Under the pieces are notes generated by a model. The model searched no databases. It was not told the origin of the DNA and saw only the letters and a list, made by a program, of their open reading frames with translations. 16,637 nucleotides of DNA from JBECKR01 sp040235415. Lineage in GTDB: Bacteria; Acidobacteriota; Polarisedimenticolia; Polarisedimenticolales; Polarisedimenticolaceae. Location of the stretch: NCBI GenBank assembly GCA_040235415.1, contig JBECKR010000287.1, positions 1 to 16,637 of the forward strand, in the 5' to 3' direction. How positions within the stretch are numbered: position 1 is the stretch's first letter; every line of letters starts with the position of its first letter. A program made the translations under genes and the position numbers. Below are positions 8,101 to 12,949 of this stretch, in pieces.

Positions 8101-9499
8101 CGGTCTTGGCCCCGAAGTTGTCGTGGGCCTGCTGCAGCGCGGTCTGGACGTTGCCGGGGAGAATACCGTCGTTCGCCGGGTCGCTGCACGACACCAGGCT
8201 CGGCGTCACCTGCCCGTCGTAGGCCACGAGCTTCGCGCGCGGCGCCACGCCGTTCAGCTTCCACTGCTTGTTGACCGTATCCGTCGCGTACCACGGAGCA
8301 CCGTACGCCGGGTCCGAATAGTCCGCGAAGGGGTTGGCGTTGTCGTTCGTCGCCCAGCCGAGCGCCGTCGCGGAGACGGTGTGGCCGTGCGTGAACGCGC
8401 CCTGCTGCGGCGCGTCGCATCCCAGCAGGTCGCCGGTGCCGCCGAACTGGTTCGTGGTCTCGTACGCGAGCACCTTGCGGTGGCCCGGGCCGGCCGTGCC
8501 GGCGTCGGTGTGTGTGCTCGAGAGATCGCCGGCGTCGAGCTGGATGCCCGAGTCCAGGACCATAAGGACCTGCCCGTCGCCCTGGATCCCCGCCGTGTGG
8601 TACGGGACCGGGCCGCACGTGCCGCCGGGGCAGTAGAACCCGGTCTGCATGACGTTCGTCGTCTCCTCGGCGTGCAGGAACGACGGGTAGTGCTCGAGGA
8701 CGCGGTCGACCGGCTCGAGCGCCGCGATCGCGGCCAGGCGGTCGCGGTTGATCTCGACGCGGACGGCGTCCGGATCGATCGAAAGGACGTTGCCGCCCAT
8801 GCCCGCGAGGGTCTGCGCGACGATGCCGGCGTCCTCCCCCGAGTGCAGCACGACATCGAGATCGTAGACGTCGGAAACGGCCTTGAACGGATCCGGAAGC
8901 GGCGCCCGTCCGACGTTGGGATTGATCTTGAACGCGGGCTCATACGGCTCGAGCGCGATGACGCCGGGCTGCCCCTGGACCGCGGCGAACGCGCCCGGCG
9001 TCAGCCGGACGACGAAGGCGGCCACCGGCATCTCTCGGTCGATCTTCCCGCCTTGGGCCTCGATCGCCTGACGGATGCCGTCGAACCCGCCCGACGCGAA
9101 GATGTCGGGGTGGACCTGCAGCACGAAGTACTGCGCCGGCAGCTCACCCAGGCGGTTGCCGACGCGAAGCTGCTCGGGGATCGCGAGCTGGCCGCGGCCG
9201 AGGTCGAACGTGCCGACTTCGGTCCACAGCACCCCGGGCTGGTCCCGGCGGGACGCGTCCACGTCGCCGTAGTACGGTCCGGTCGCGAACGGCCAGGCGT
9301 ACGTCGTGCGCGGATACAGCGTCGGGCCGCCGATGCCCTCCTCCGTGAACTGCCGCACGGTGAGCCCGCTCTCCGAATCCCGATCGACGGTGTTCTTGAG
9401 CGGACCCGCGAACGCGGCGGTCGCGGGGAGAAGGACGAGGCTCGCCACGGTTGCGGCCAGAAGGACCCCCCTCCAGCCAGCGAGGAACCGACTGTGCAT
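2105..9499 (-). CDS. Giant secreted subtilisin-family (S8, KP-43-like) serine protease
   Basis: A 2464-aa exported protease. Residues 1-31 are a Sec signal peptide (Arg early, hydrophobic core, AFA-G cleavage). Two propeptide-like units follow (about 122-190 and 213-272). In the catalytic domain (about 300-700) Asp is in VLMVLDSG (D316), His in THGHTVSA (H371), the oxyanion Asn in SAGNNG (503) and Ser in GTSFSSPAAAG (S609). A jelly-roll domain (about 736-890; LRVALAWTEP, NNLDLEL) resembles the KP-43 type. The rest is beta-rich: a DTNETVNMFITVRNN domain (1760-1880), a MAM/LamG-like sandwich ending DDGWYIDDV (1888-2212), a PKD/FN3-like domain (2232-2346) and a YYLVR C-terminal module (2366-2464). 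Asp-rich loops suggest bound calcium. The ATG at 9499 is chosen for its AGGAGG Shine-Dalgarno and because the signal peptide begins there; 25 upstream in-frame codons look non-coding. It is likely an extracellular or surface protein degrader; its substrate is unknown. Confidence 0.93.
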   Translation of the reverse strand: MHSRFLAGWRGVLLAATVASLVLLPATAAFAGPLKNTVDRDSESGLTVRQFTEEGIGGPTLYPRTTYAWPFATGPYYGDVDASRRDQPGVLWTEVGTFDLGRGQLAIPEQLRVGNRLGELPAQYFVLQVHPDIFASGGFDGIRQAIEAQGGKIDREMPVAAFVVRLTPGAFAAVQGQPGVIALEPYEPAFKINPNVGRAPLPDPFKAVSDVYDLDVVLHSGEDAGIVAQTLAGMGGNVLSIDPDAVRVEINRDRLAAIAALEPVDRVLEHYPSFLHAEETTNVMQTGFYCPGGTCGPVPYHTAGIQGDGQVLMVLDSGIQLDAGDLSSTHTDAGTAGPGHRKVLAYETTNQFGGTGDLLGCDAPQQGAFTHGHTVSATALGWATNDNANPFADYSDPAYGAPWYATDTVNKQWKLNGVAPRAKLVAYDGQVTPSLVSCSDPANDGILPGNVQTALQQAHDNFGAKTANFSWGNAVNQYGLNAQRIDTFLDANRDSLVFVSAGNNGDDADNNLIPDPSTMGDPATCKNCVSVGSTGNANDLGTGTQNQDDRSFFSSAGPVIGNRTAPLLMAPGQERGNMGIASEFSCRSGDNNQTNPVQCDVVQGVSGTSFSSPAAAGAALLVRDYFAQGFYPDGTASNPGNAADQHATISGALLKALLIASADWVGDGNNLGTNETIRYRFNREQGYGRIQLDNVLPLQSWGRSPVGLIVEDGDTATNPPTGLGLPGSIGANATQPTTFNVCDASKELRVALAWTEPQGQSTVNNLDLELESPSGKIYYGNYFTDDNNRNGTFTGDPAEDCPSIDGTTGQLDASPWSLPTCANSVRDDSAGATTRTFNTSEGIFLSPDPLATGTVPSTNSQIEAGDWTLRVKSGSFTGSQTYAVAVAGGVCLGSSARFDQGSYRCNSEATVTINEVDEATDPGGSLTPTVISGRTTVQVLVDGVVVDEETGLTFTQPDPSALQFVSDKIVLTDGTAPDPGNGALDVVDGATIKVIYADETGGNPDPDKERTNTASVDCSVAVGFGNLVFSRFGLDDITDINGGCERNLRNGFEFGFPDHYMDAGEVIDYGIAFFNDEPFDLEDATATLRCVEVDSDSPADCRPGTAPAGACTDPNRENNPPCTEMTILDSPKQLGNVPAGAAMGARFTIQMASSITGTPTVEMVLGVSSKKSGKGVAGLAVARHKLDVDETSLYYSTDFPTGGSEVRDYNNSETAENPSSNVNDFFLDYRVESRTWSDLTKGGTLNTTIRSPWNFDTNNGAFTSGLGAISDENVGLDIIAQWGEDKNFNNVLDAGEDRDPANGVLDQNWSTRGGCGWQTRAGGQTTGGAWHTGRIDVNTLPNCLVDGNNTGQCQSYEKITGEGTKGWFELLLTPVVEKVNQDTDVNGDPLYTVEFENWAWNMALDLKDGFALFSWELDTDTTNLEPVGLVNDGNILNSATGPFSPRTDDGSPNLSRPVAFGAGSSGYPMFAPVGNANGTTGNNRVGRNSCYFDTISSNATPGLVGPPDDDVNNDGDGQTDEYVTGNGPIRNFDITTFNGPDMRFTTLEDIYGPSGNSFQGALGFFIAQDPDAATGTPPQNGFGAAIDDMVLEWREFRLDKDSTDCATGECAALDLQSTNFFEGSAILTITLIEKSPDAVNDCNLDGTPDGTTDCDGNGQRDVPVKVTSNLGSDPEIAILNQTGNANGAEFKGTISISSVYNVPGTLFVQRNGTDLPEVNVDYQDDNDGTGSVCNNNIDPAGRGLVRASINVSYPAGRVSVKSVRLTDNGDNDGIADTNETVNMFITVRNNSGVDLDNVVARLSTNSPRIDCISDGSVALGALAKGETKEGAEAFVFKVASDANRTSEFQDFAADFTITLSADRFDALIAPQKVTLDLDENISGGGTPTTFFEDFEVSSGFGKFTTMTMDVGKGNNTLSDGYRCQYNNPDFINANSYGNTDCFVGINRAPVPETVFAFHLHDAANSTSAPDGGRAFSGTRSVHSGSHNGNPDDDTTWFSQLDAIRTTNPIFLGYGTTNPELSFKQQISLVDSRTVNAPAGETPDRGIVMLQLSNAGGTAQGNWIKLFPYQNVYDVQGTDNFFECMFDPIDDGNNEDSFFDPTDPDRRLGPSSTCFPEFAFAYLGNTDYRNKFTPDALGRASDGPGLQGAIDRGTWVESRFNLARFKGRSIRLRFLYTSIHVVAFVSTIEQLFDLPSGWPGDDGWYIDDVRVEGTLTSAATVAADNTNNGGLPATCATNCTTLTAALTSDQPGDTTPAPGYALTLSAETSHADQCVNGTLQYQFWIDGDANGVLGDPSDSLLRDWTDNPVYIDAPSASTDYGVIARCSSAPACGSGGTNTAFLPVTVTCPSTGTIGGPFGQAVGFSDKTTLSWTTSTTYDAIRGDLGTLRTSGTFNGSVQACLANDATGTSVTDATDPTSGNGLYYLVRGGGGAGACNATPSWGTGAGSEQTGRDSEIGADGNTCP

Positions 9500-9504
9500 A
9501 CCCT

Positions 9505-9510
9505 CCTCCT
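9505..9510 (-). promoter_or_regulatory. Shine-Dalgarno site deciding the protease start
   Basis: The minus strand reads AGGAGG, then AGGGT, then ATG at 9499, a consensus site with a 5-nt spacer. It selects the signal-peptide methionine over the in-frame ATG 75 nt upstream at 9574. Confidence 0.85.
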
Positions 9511-9571
9511 GTCTTCGAAAATTGTTTCGGATCGCAGCTCGTCCGTGATGACGAAAAGCCGGACGGAAACA

Positions 9572-9591
9572 CACACCCCCCGAAGGGTGTG
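9572..9591 (-). promoter_or_regulatory. Inverted repeat at the predicted 5' end of the protease mRNA
   Basis: Seven-bp arms CACACCC (9572-9578) and GGGTGTG (9585-9591) flank a 6-nt centre. The repeat lies just downstream of, and may span, the start point predicted by the promoter at 9595-9623. It could therefore be a 5'-terminal mRNA hairpin or an operator at +1. Function is inferred only from position. Confidence 0.45.
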
Positions 9592-9594
9592 ATG

Positions 9595-9623
9595 CATGTA
9601 CGGTGACCCCCTCGGGTTGTCAA
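9595..9623 (-). promoter_or_regulatory. Candidate sigma-70-type promoter of the protease gene
   Basis: On the minus strand a perfect TTGACA -35 hexamer (9623-9618) is followed by a 17-bp spacer and TACATG (9600-9595), a weak -10 (three of six consensus bases). Predicted transcription would start near 9588, giving a leader of about 90 nt before the ATG at 9499. The perfect -35 and spacing are the main support; the poor -10 lowers confidence. Confidence 0.5.
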
Positions 9624-9627
9624 GCCG

Positions 9628-9660
9628 GAACCCCGCCGGTTCTGCGGTCCCCCGGACCGC
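9628..9660. repeat. Two adjacent inverted repeats between divergent promoters
   Basis: GAACC (9628-9632) pairs with GGTTC (9638-9642) across 5 nt. Two bases further right, GCGGTCC (9644-9650) pairs perfectly with GGACCGC (9654-9660) across CCC. Both sit between the protease -35 (9618-9623) and the larE -10 (9685-9690). They could be regulator-binding sites for divergent control or fortuitous in such GC-rich DNA; the 7-bp perfect pair is the stronger of the two. Confidence 0.4.
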
Positions 9661-9681
9661 ACCGGCGGCCTTCCTAATGGA

Positions 9682-9690
9682 TGCTAGAAT
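9682..9690 (+). promoter_or_regulatory. Candidate extended -10 promoter of larE
   Basis: TGCTAGAAT reads as an extended -10 (TG, one base, then TAGAAT, five of six consensus bases). No convincing -35 is present 17 bp upstream, which is usual for extended -10 promoters. Transcription would start near 9697, about 53 nt before the larE ATG. Confidence 0.5.
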
Positions 9691-9712
9691 CAACGAGTTG
9701 CGGGGACCGGAA

Positions 9713-9728
9713 GCGGCTCCGGAGCCGC
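9713..9728 (+). promoter_or_regulatory. Perfect 16-bp palindrome in the larE leader
   Basis: GCGGCTCCGGAGCCGC is a perfect palindrome lying between the predicted larE start point and its Shine-Dalgarno-like CGGGGAG (9734-9740). As RNA it would fold as a 6-bp stem with a CCGG loop. As DNA it has the two-fold symmetry of a dimeric repressor operator. Either role is inference. Confidence 0.45.
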
Positions 9729-9749
9729 CCCGGCGGGGAGCGCGCGAGC

Positions 9750-10613
9750 ATGTCGACGGAGGGCCTCGGCGAGCGTAGGCGGCGCGCGGTGGAGTCGATC
9801 CGAGCCCGCGCCGGCCGACTCGTGGTGGCGCTTTCGGGCGGCGTCGACAGCGCCGTCCTCACCGCTCTCGCCGTCGAGGCGCTCGGCCGGGACCGCGTCC
9901 TGGCGGTCACGGGGCGGTCCGCGTCGCTCTCCGAGGTCGAGGATCGCGATGCCGCGCGCGTCGCCGAGGCGCTCGGGGTGCCGCACGCCGTCGTCGAGAC
10001 CCACGAGATGGACCGTCCCGGATACCGCGCCAACGCCGGCGACCGCTGCTTCCACTGCCGCGAGGAGCTGTTCGACGTCCTCGGCCGCCTGGCGCGCGAG
10101 CGCGGGTACGACGCGGTCGCCTACGGCGCCATCGCGGACGACGTCGGGGACTTCCGCCCCGGCATGCGGTCGGCCGAGCTGCGGAGCGTCCTCGCGCCGC
10201 TCCTCGACGCCGGGCTCGGAAAGGCCGACGTCCGGGCGCTCGCGGCGGAGGCGGGGCTGCCGGTGCGCGACAAGCCCGCGAGCGCCTGCCTCGCCTCGCG
10301 GCTGCCGCTCGGGACCGAGGTCTCGCCCGAGCGGCTTCGCCGCATCGAGGCCGCGGAGAGGGCGCTTCGCGATCTCGGATTCGTCCAGCTGCGGGTCCGC
10401 GACCACGGCGAGGTCGCCCGCCTCGAGCTCGATCCCGAAGGCGACCGGCGGCTCGCGGGCTCGCCGGCGCTCCGCGGGCGCGTCGTCGAGGCCGTGCGGG
10501 CGGCGGGGTTCCGCTTCGTCGCGCTCGACCTCGAAGGGTACCGCCGGGGCAGTCTCAACCCGGAGGCCGCGGTGCTCTACCGGATCGAGCCGGCCCGCGA
10601 CGGCGGCCAGTAG
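9750..10613 (+). CDS. larE: LarE-type ATP-dependent sacrificial or Fe-S sulfur transferase
   Basis: This encodes 287 aa, close to the usual LarE length. LarE adenylates pyridinium-3,5-biscarboxylate mononucleotide and inserts sulfur, making the ligand of the nickel-pincer cofactor used by lactate racemase and related enzymes. Visible features are the PP-loop SGGVDS (29-34) in an N-terminal nucleotide-binding fold, the GDRCFHC motif (Cys100, Cys103), the YGAIADDVGDFRPG segment (125-138), and KPASACLASRLP with Cys180 at the position of the sulfur-donating cysteine. Three cysteines in this pattern suggest the [4Fe-4S] form rather than the single-cysteine sacrificial form. The ATG at 9750 has CGGGGAG nine bases upstream; an in-frame ATG at 9681 overlaps the predicted promoter and adds unrelated residues. 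No larA, larB or larC is in the window. The 3' end overlaps the convergent signal-peptidase gene by 37 bp. Confidence 0.92.
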   Translation: MSTEGLGERRRRAVESIRARAGRLVVALSGGVDSAVLTALAVEALGRDRVLAVTGRSASLSEVEDRDAARVAEALGVPHAVVETHEMDRPGYRANAGDRCFHCREELFDVLGRLARERGYDAVAYGAIADDVGDFRPGMRSAELRSVLAPLLDAGLGKADVRALAAEAGLPVRDKPASACLASRLPLGTEVSPERLRRIEAAERALRDLGFVQLRVRDHGEVARLELDPEGDRRLAGSPALRGRVVEAVRAAGFRFVALDLEGYRRGSLNPEAAVLYRIEPARDGGQ

Positions 10614-11014
10614 CGCCAGCGCACGACACCCAAGAGGCGCTCCCGGGGCACCGGGCCGAACGTGCGGCTGTCGACGCTGTCGGCGGCGTTGTCCCCGACG
10701 ACCCAGACCAGGCCGTTCTCGACCCCGGAGCCCGCCGGGTCGGCGGTGGGGTCCGGAGGCGGCGCGACCCGCTTGACCATGGCGAGGTCGTGAGGGCCGA
10801 GGACCACGACGACGTCGCCGACCCGGGGCGCGCGCCCGCGGAGCGCACGGAGGTCGACGACGACCCGATCTCCGGGAAACAGCGTCGGCTCCATCGACGG
10901 TCCCACCACCGTCCACGGAACCGCCACCCACCGCGTCACCGCGAGGACCGCGACGAGCGCGACGCCGAGCGCCGCGGGCAACGCCCGGGGGAACCTCCGC
11001 CCCGCGGCGCTCAC
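10577..11014 (-). CDS. lepB: Small S26-family signal peptidase (signal peptidase I type)
   Basis: This encodes 145 aa, short for signal peptidase I but complete in motifs. One N-terminal membrane anchor (about 11-30) leads to VVGPSMEPTLFPGDRV with the nucleophile Ser40. Next come RVGDVVVV, AMVKRVA with the general-base Lys81, and VWVVGDNAADSVDSRTFGPVP (104-123), ending RYWP. Members cleave signal peptides on the outer face of the cytoplasmic membrane. The start is the GTG at 11014-11012, inside a GTGA overlap with the dppC-type stop, which implies translational coupling. It is the last gene of the leftward string and overlaps larE tail to tail. The short catalytic domain also resembles small specialised S26 enzymes such as nickel-superoxide-dismutase maturation proteases, so a dedicated substrate is possible; no sodN is visible. 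Confidence 0.88.
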   Translation of the reverse strand: MSAAGRRFPRALPAALGVALVAVLAVTRWVAVPWTVVGPSMEPTLFPGDRVVVDLRALRGRAPRVGDVVVVLGPHDLAMVKRVAPPPDPTADPAGSGVENGLVWVVGDNAADSVDSRTFGPVPRERLLGVVRWRYWPPSRAGSIR

Positions 11015-11970
11015 CGCCGCCTCCCGCCGGCGCGCGGGTCGAGGCGGTCGCGGAGCCCCTCCCCCAGCAGGCTGCACGCCAGGAGCGCCGCGAACAGGGC
11101 GGCTCCGGGGAACAGGGCGAGCCACCACGCCCGGCCGACGTGGGTGTGCGCCTCGGTCAGAAGGCCGCCCCAGGTCGGCACCGGAGGGCGCACGCCGAGA
11201 CCGAGGAACGAGAGCGCCGCCTCGAGCGCGATCGCCCCCGCGACCGTGAACGCGGCCGTGACCAGCACCGGCGCGAGGGCGGCCGGGAGGAGATGCCGGA
11301 CGACGATCCGGACGTGGCCCGCGCCGGAGGCCCGGGCCGCGGAGATCGCGTCCGAGGTTCGCAGCCGCAGGAACTCCCCGCGGAGGAAGCGCGTCACCGG
11401 CACCCAGCCCGTGGCGCCCAGGACGAGCGCGATCTGGAGCGGATCGGGGAGCGACCGCAGCCAGGCCGGCGCGGCGCCCAGGATGGCGAGCAGCAGCAGC
11501 AGCGTCGGAAAGCACAGCACCGTCTCGACCGCCCGCGAAACCGCCGCGTCGGCGACGCCGCCGGTGTAGCCGGCGACCGCCCCGAGCGGAATCCCGACGA
11601 CGAGCGCCAGAAGCGCGGACAGCAGGCCGACCGTCAGCGACACGCGCGTTCCGTGCACCAGGCGCGCGGCGAGGTCGCGCCCGAGTCCGTCGGTCCCGAG
11701 CCAGTGCCGCGTCGAGGGCGGCTCCAGGACGCCGTCGAGGTCGATGCGGTACGGATCGTGGGGCACCGGCGCGCGGACGAGGACGCGTCCGCTCGGAGGC
11801 GGCGCGGGCCGCAGCGGCGACGGCGCGCTCGCGAACGCGGGGAAGCGCAGGTGCCCGTCGACGCGGGACACCCAGGGCCTCCCGGTCGCGATCCACGGCG
11901 CGGCGAGGCCGACGAGCGCCAGGCCGGACAGCAACGCCGCGCCGGCCGCGAGACCGCTGCGCCTAGCCAC
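11011..11970 (-). CDS. Peptide/nickel-type ABC transporter permease, DppC/OppC family
   Basis: This encodes 319 aa. An N-terminal membrane segment (about 8-28) is followed by a long extracytoplasmic stretch of about 70 residues ending HWLGTDGLGRDLAARLVHG, the hallmark of the DppC/OppC branch. The BPD_transp_1 core follows, with several hydrophobic helices from RVSLTVGLLSALLALVVG onward. The cytoplasmic EAA loop, DAISAARASGAGHVRIVVRH followed by LLP, contacts the ATPase. It ends in LSFLGLGVRPPVPTWGGLL, also typical. The start is GTG at 11970, overlapping the dppB-type stop by 8 bp, and its own TGA overlaps the signal-peptidase GTG. It should pair with the DppB-type subunit to form the membrane channel of a peptide, oligosaccharide or metal-chelate importer; the substrate cannot be told from sequence. 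Confidence 0.93.
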   Translation of the reverse strand: MARRSGLAAGAALLSGLALVGLAAPWIATGRPWVSRVDGHLRFPAFASAPSPLRPAPPPSGRVLVRAPVPHDPYRIDLDGVLEPPSTRHWLGTDGLGRDLAARLVHGTRVSLTVGLLSALLALVVGIPLGAVAGYTGGVADAAVSRAVETVLCFPTLLLLLAILGAAPAWLRSLPDPLQIALVLGATGWVPVTRFLRGEFLRLRTSDAISAARASGAGHVRIVVRHLLPAALAPVLVTAAFTVAGAIALEAALSFLGLGVRPPVPTWGGLLTEAHTHVGRAWWLALFPGAALFAALLACSLLGEGLRDRLDPRAGGRRR

Positions 11971-12943
11971 GCCGCACCCGCGGGTCGGCGAGCGCGTACG
12001 ACGCGTCCGCGATCAGGATGCCCGCGAGCGTCGCGACGCCCGACAGCAGCGTGAGCGCCATCACGACGGGCACGTCGCGCTGGAACATCGCGTCGACGAA
12101 CAGGAGCCCGAGCCCCGGGATCGCGAAGACCTTCTCGACGATCACCGACCCGCCGAGCAGCCCGGGCAGGATCAGCCCGGCGAGCGTCAGCATCGGTACC
12201 GACGCCTGCCGAAACCCGTGCCGCAGCAGGATCGCTCCCCGGGACAACCCCCGGGCGCGCGCGGCGCGCAGGGCGTCGGCCGCGGCGGTGTCGAGAAGCG
12301 TCGTTCGGACGAAGCGCGAGAGGTACGCGACCCCGCCGTAGCTCAGGCACAGGACCGGAAGCACGAGATGGGCGGCCCGGTCGAACAGCCGGGCACCCCA
12401 GCCGAGCGCCGCCGCGCCGTCGCTCTCGAGACCGGCGAGCGGGAGCCAGCCCAGTCGGACCGCAAGCGCGATCTGGAGGAGCAAGGCCGCCCAGAACACC
12501 GGCACGGCGTGCAGGGCGTAGGTCGTCGCTCCGGCCAGGCGGTCGAACCGCGACCCCGGCCGGAGCGCGGCGGCGGCACCGATCGGGACCGCGGCCGTCA
12601 CCATGACGACGAGCGCGAGGAGGTTCAACGTCAGGGTGACGCCGACGCGCTCGCGGATCTTCTCGGCCACCGGACGGCGATCGTGGAACGATCGTCCGAG
12701 GTCGCCGCGCGCGACGTCGGCGAGCCACGCGACGTACTGCACGAGCACGGGACGGTCGAGGTGATAGAGCGCCCGGAGCTCGGCTCGGCGCTCGGCGGTC
12801 ATCCCCGCCGCGGGTCCGGCGTCGCCCTCGTCCGCGAACGGGTCGCCGGGGGCGAGGTGCACGAGCCCGAACACGATCAGCGTGATCAGGGCGAGCGTCG
12901 CGACCGCGGTCAGGAGGCGGCGGACGATCGCGCGCGGCGGCAT
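11963..12943 (-). CDS. Peptide/nickel-type ABC transporter permease, DppB/OppB family
   Basis: This encodes 326 aa, the usual DppB length. It begins with a membrane helix and the LVHLAPGDPF motif (27-36) common in this branch. The periplasmic loop contains LYHLDRPVLVQYVAWL and GDLGRSF (80-86). The BPD_transp_1 core has roughly five further helices. The EAA loop is DALRAARARGLSRGAILLRH. The downstream GSVIVEKVFAIPGLGLLFVDA is highly typical of DppB. The ATG at 12943 lies 6 bp after the stop of the binding-protein gene, and an AGGA Shine-Dalgarno overlaps that stop codon, so the two are surely cotranscribed. The 3' end overlaps the dppC-type start by 8 bp. No fault or truncation is visible. Confidence 0.94.
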   Translation of the reverse strand: MPPRAIVRRLLTAVATLALITLIVFGLVHLAPGDPFADEGDAGPAAGMTAERRAELRALYHLDRPVLVQYVAWLADVARGDLGRSFHDRRPVAEKIRERVGVTLTLNLLALVVMVTAAVPIGAAAALRPGSRFDRLAGATTYALHAVPVFWAALLLQIALAVRLGWLPLAGLESDGAAALGWGARLFDRAAHLVLPVLCLSYGGVAYLSRFVRTTLLDTAAADALRAARARGLSRGAILLRHGFRQASVPMLTLAGLILPGLLGGSVIVEKVFAIPGLGLLFVDAMFQRDVPVVMALTLLSGVATLAGILIADASYALADPRVRRG

Positions 12944-12949
12944 CGCGTC

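Noticed and set aside
2105..9499. The protease as a transposed or phage-borne gene because of its size and Asn/Thr/Asp-rich composition
   Set aside because: The composition fits extracellular beta-sandwich proteins; no integrase, direct repeat or tRNA boundary flanks it, and third-position bias matches its neighbours.
9500..9574. Earlier in-frame ATG for the protease at 9574
   Set aside because: It would put 25 charged residues before the signal peptide; the ATG at 9499 has AGGAGG and opens the signal directly.
2153..9592. A plus-strand open frame of about 2,480 codons running antisense through the whole protease gene
   Set aside because: It is a by-product of strong G/C third-position bias in the true gene: codons ending in G or C leave few stops in the mirrored frame. 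Its translation is Arg/Val/Glu/Ala-rich with no domain motif, whereas the minus strand has a signal peptide, triad and terminator.
9681..9749. Earlier in-frame ATG for larE at 9681
   Set aside because: It overlaps the extended -10 element, lacks a Shine-Dalgarno site and adds 23 residues unlike LarE; the ATG at 9750 has a purine-rich site at proper distance.
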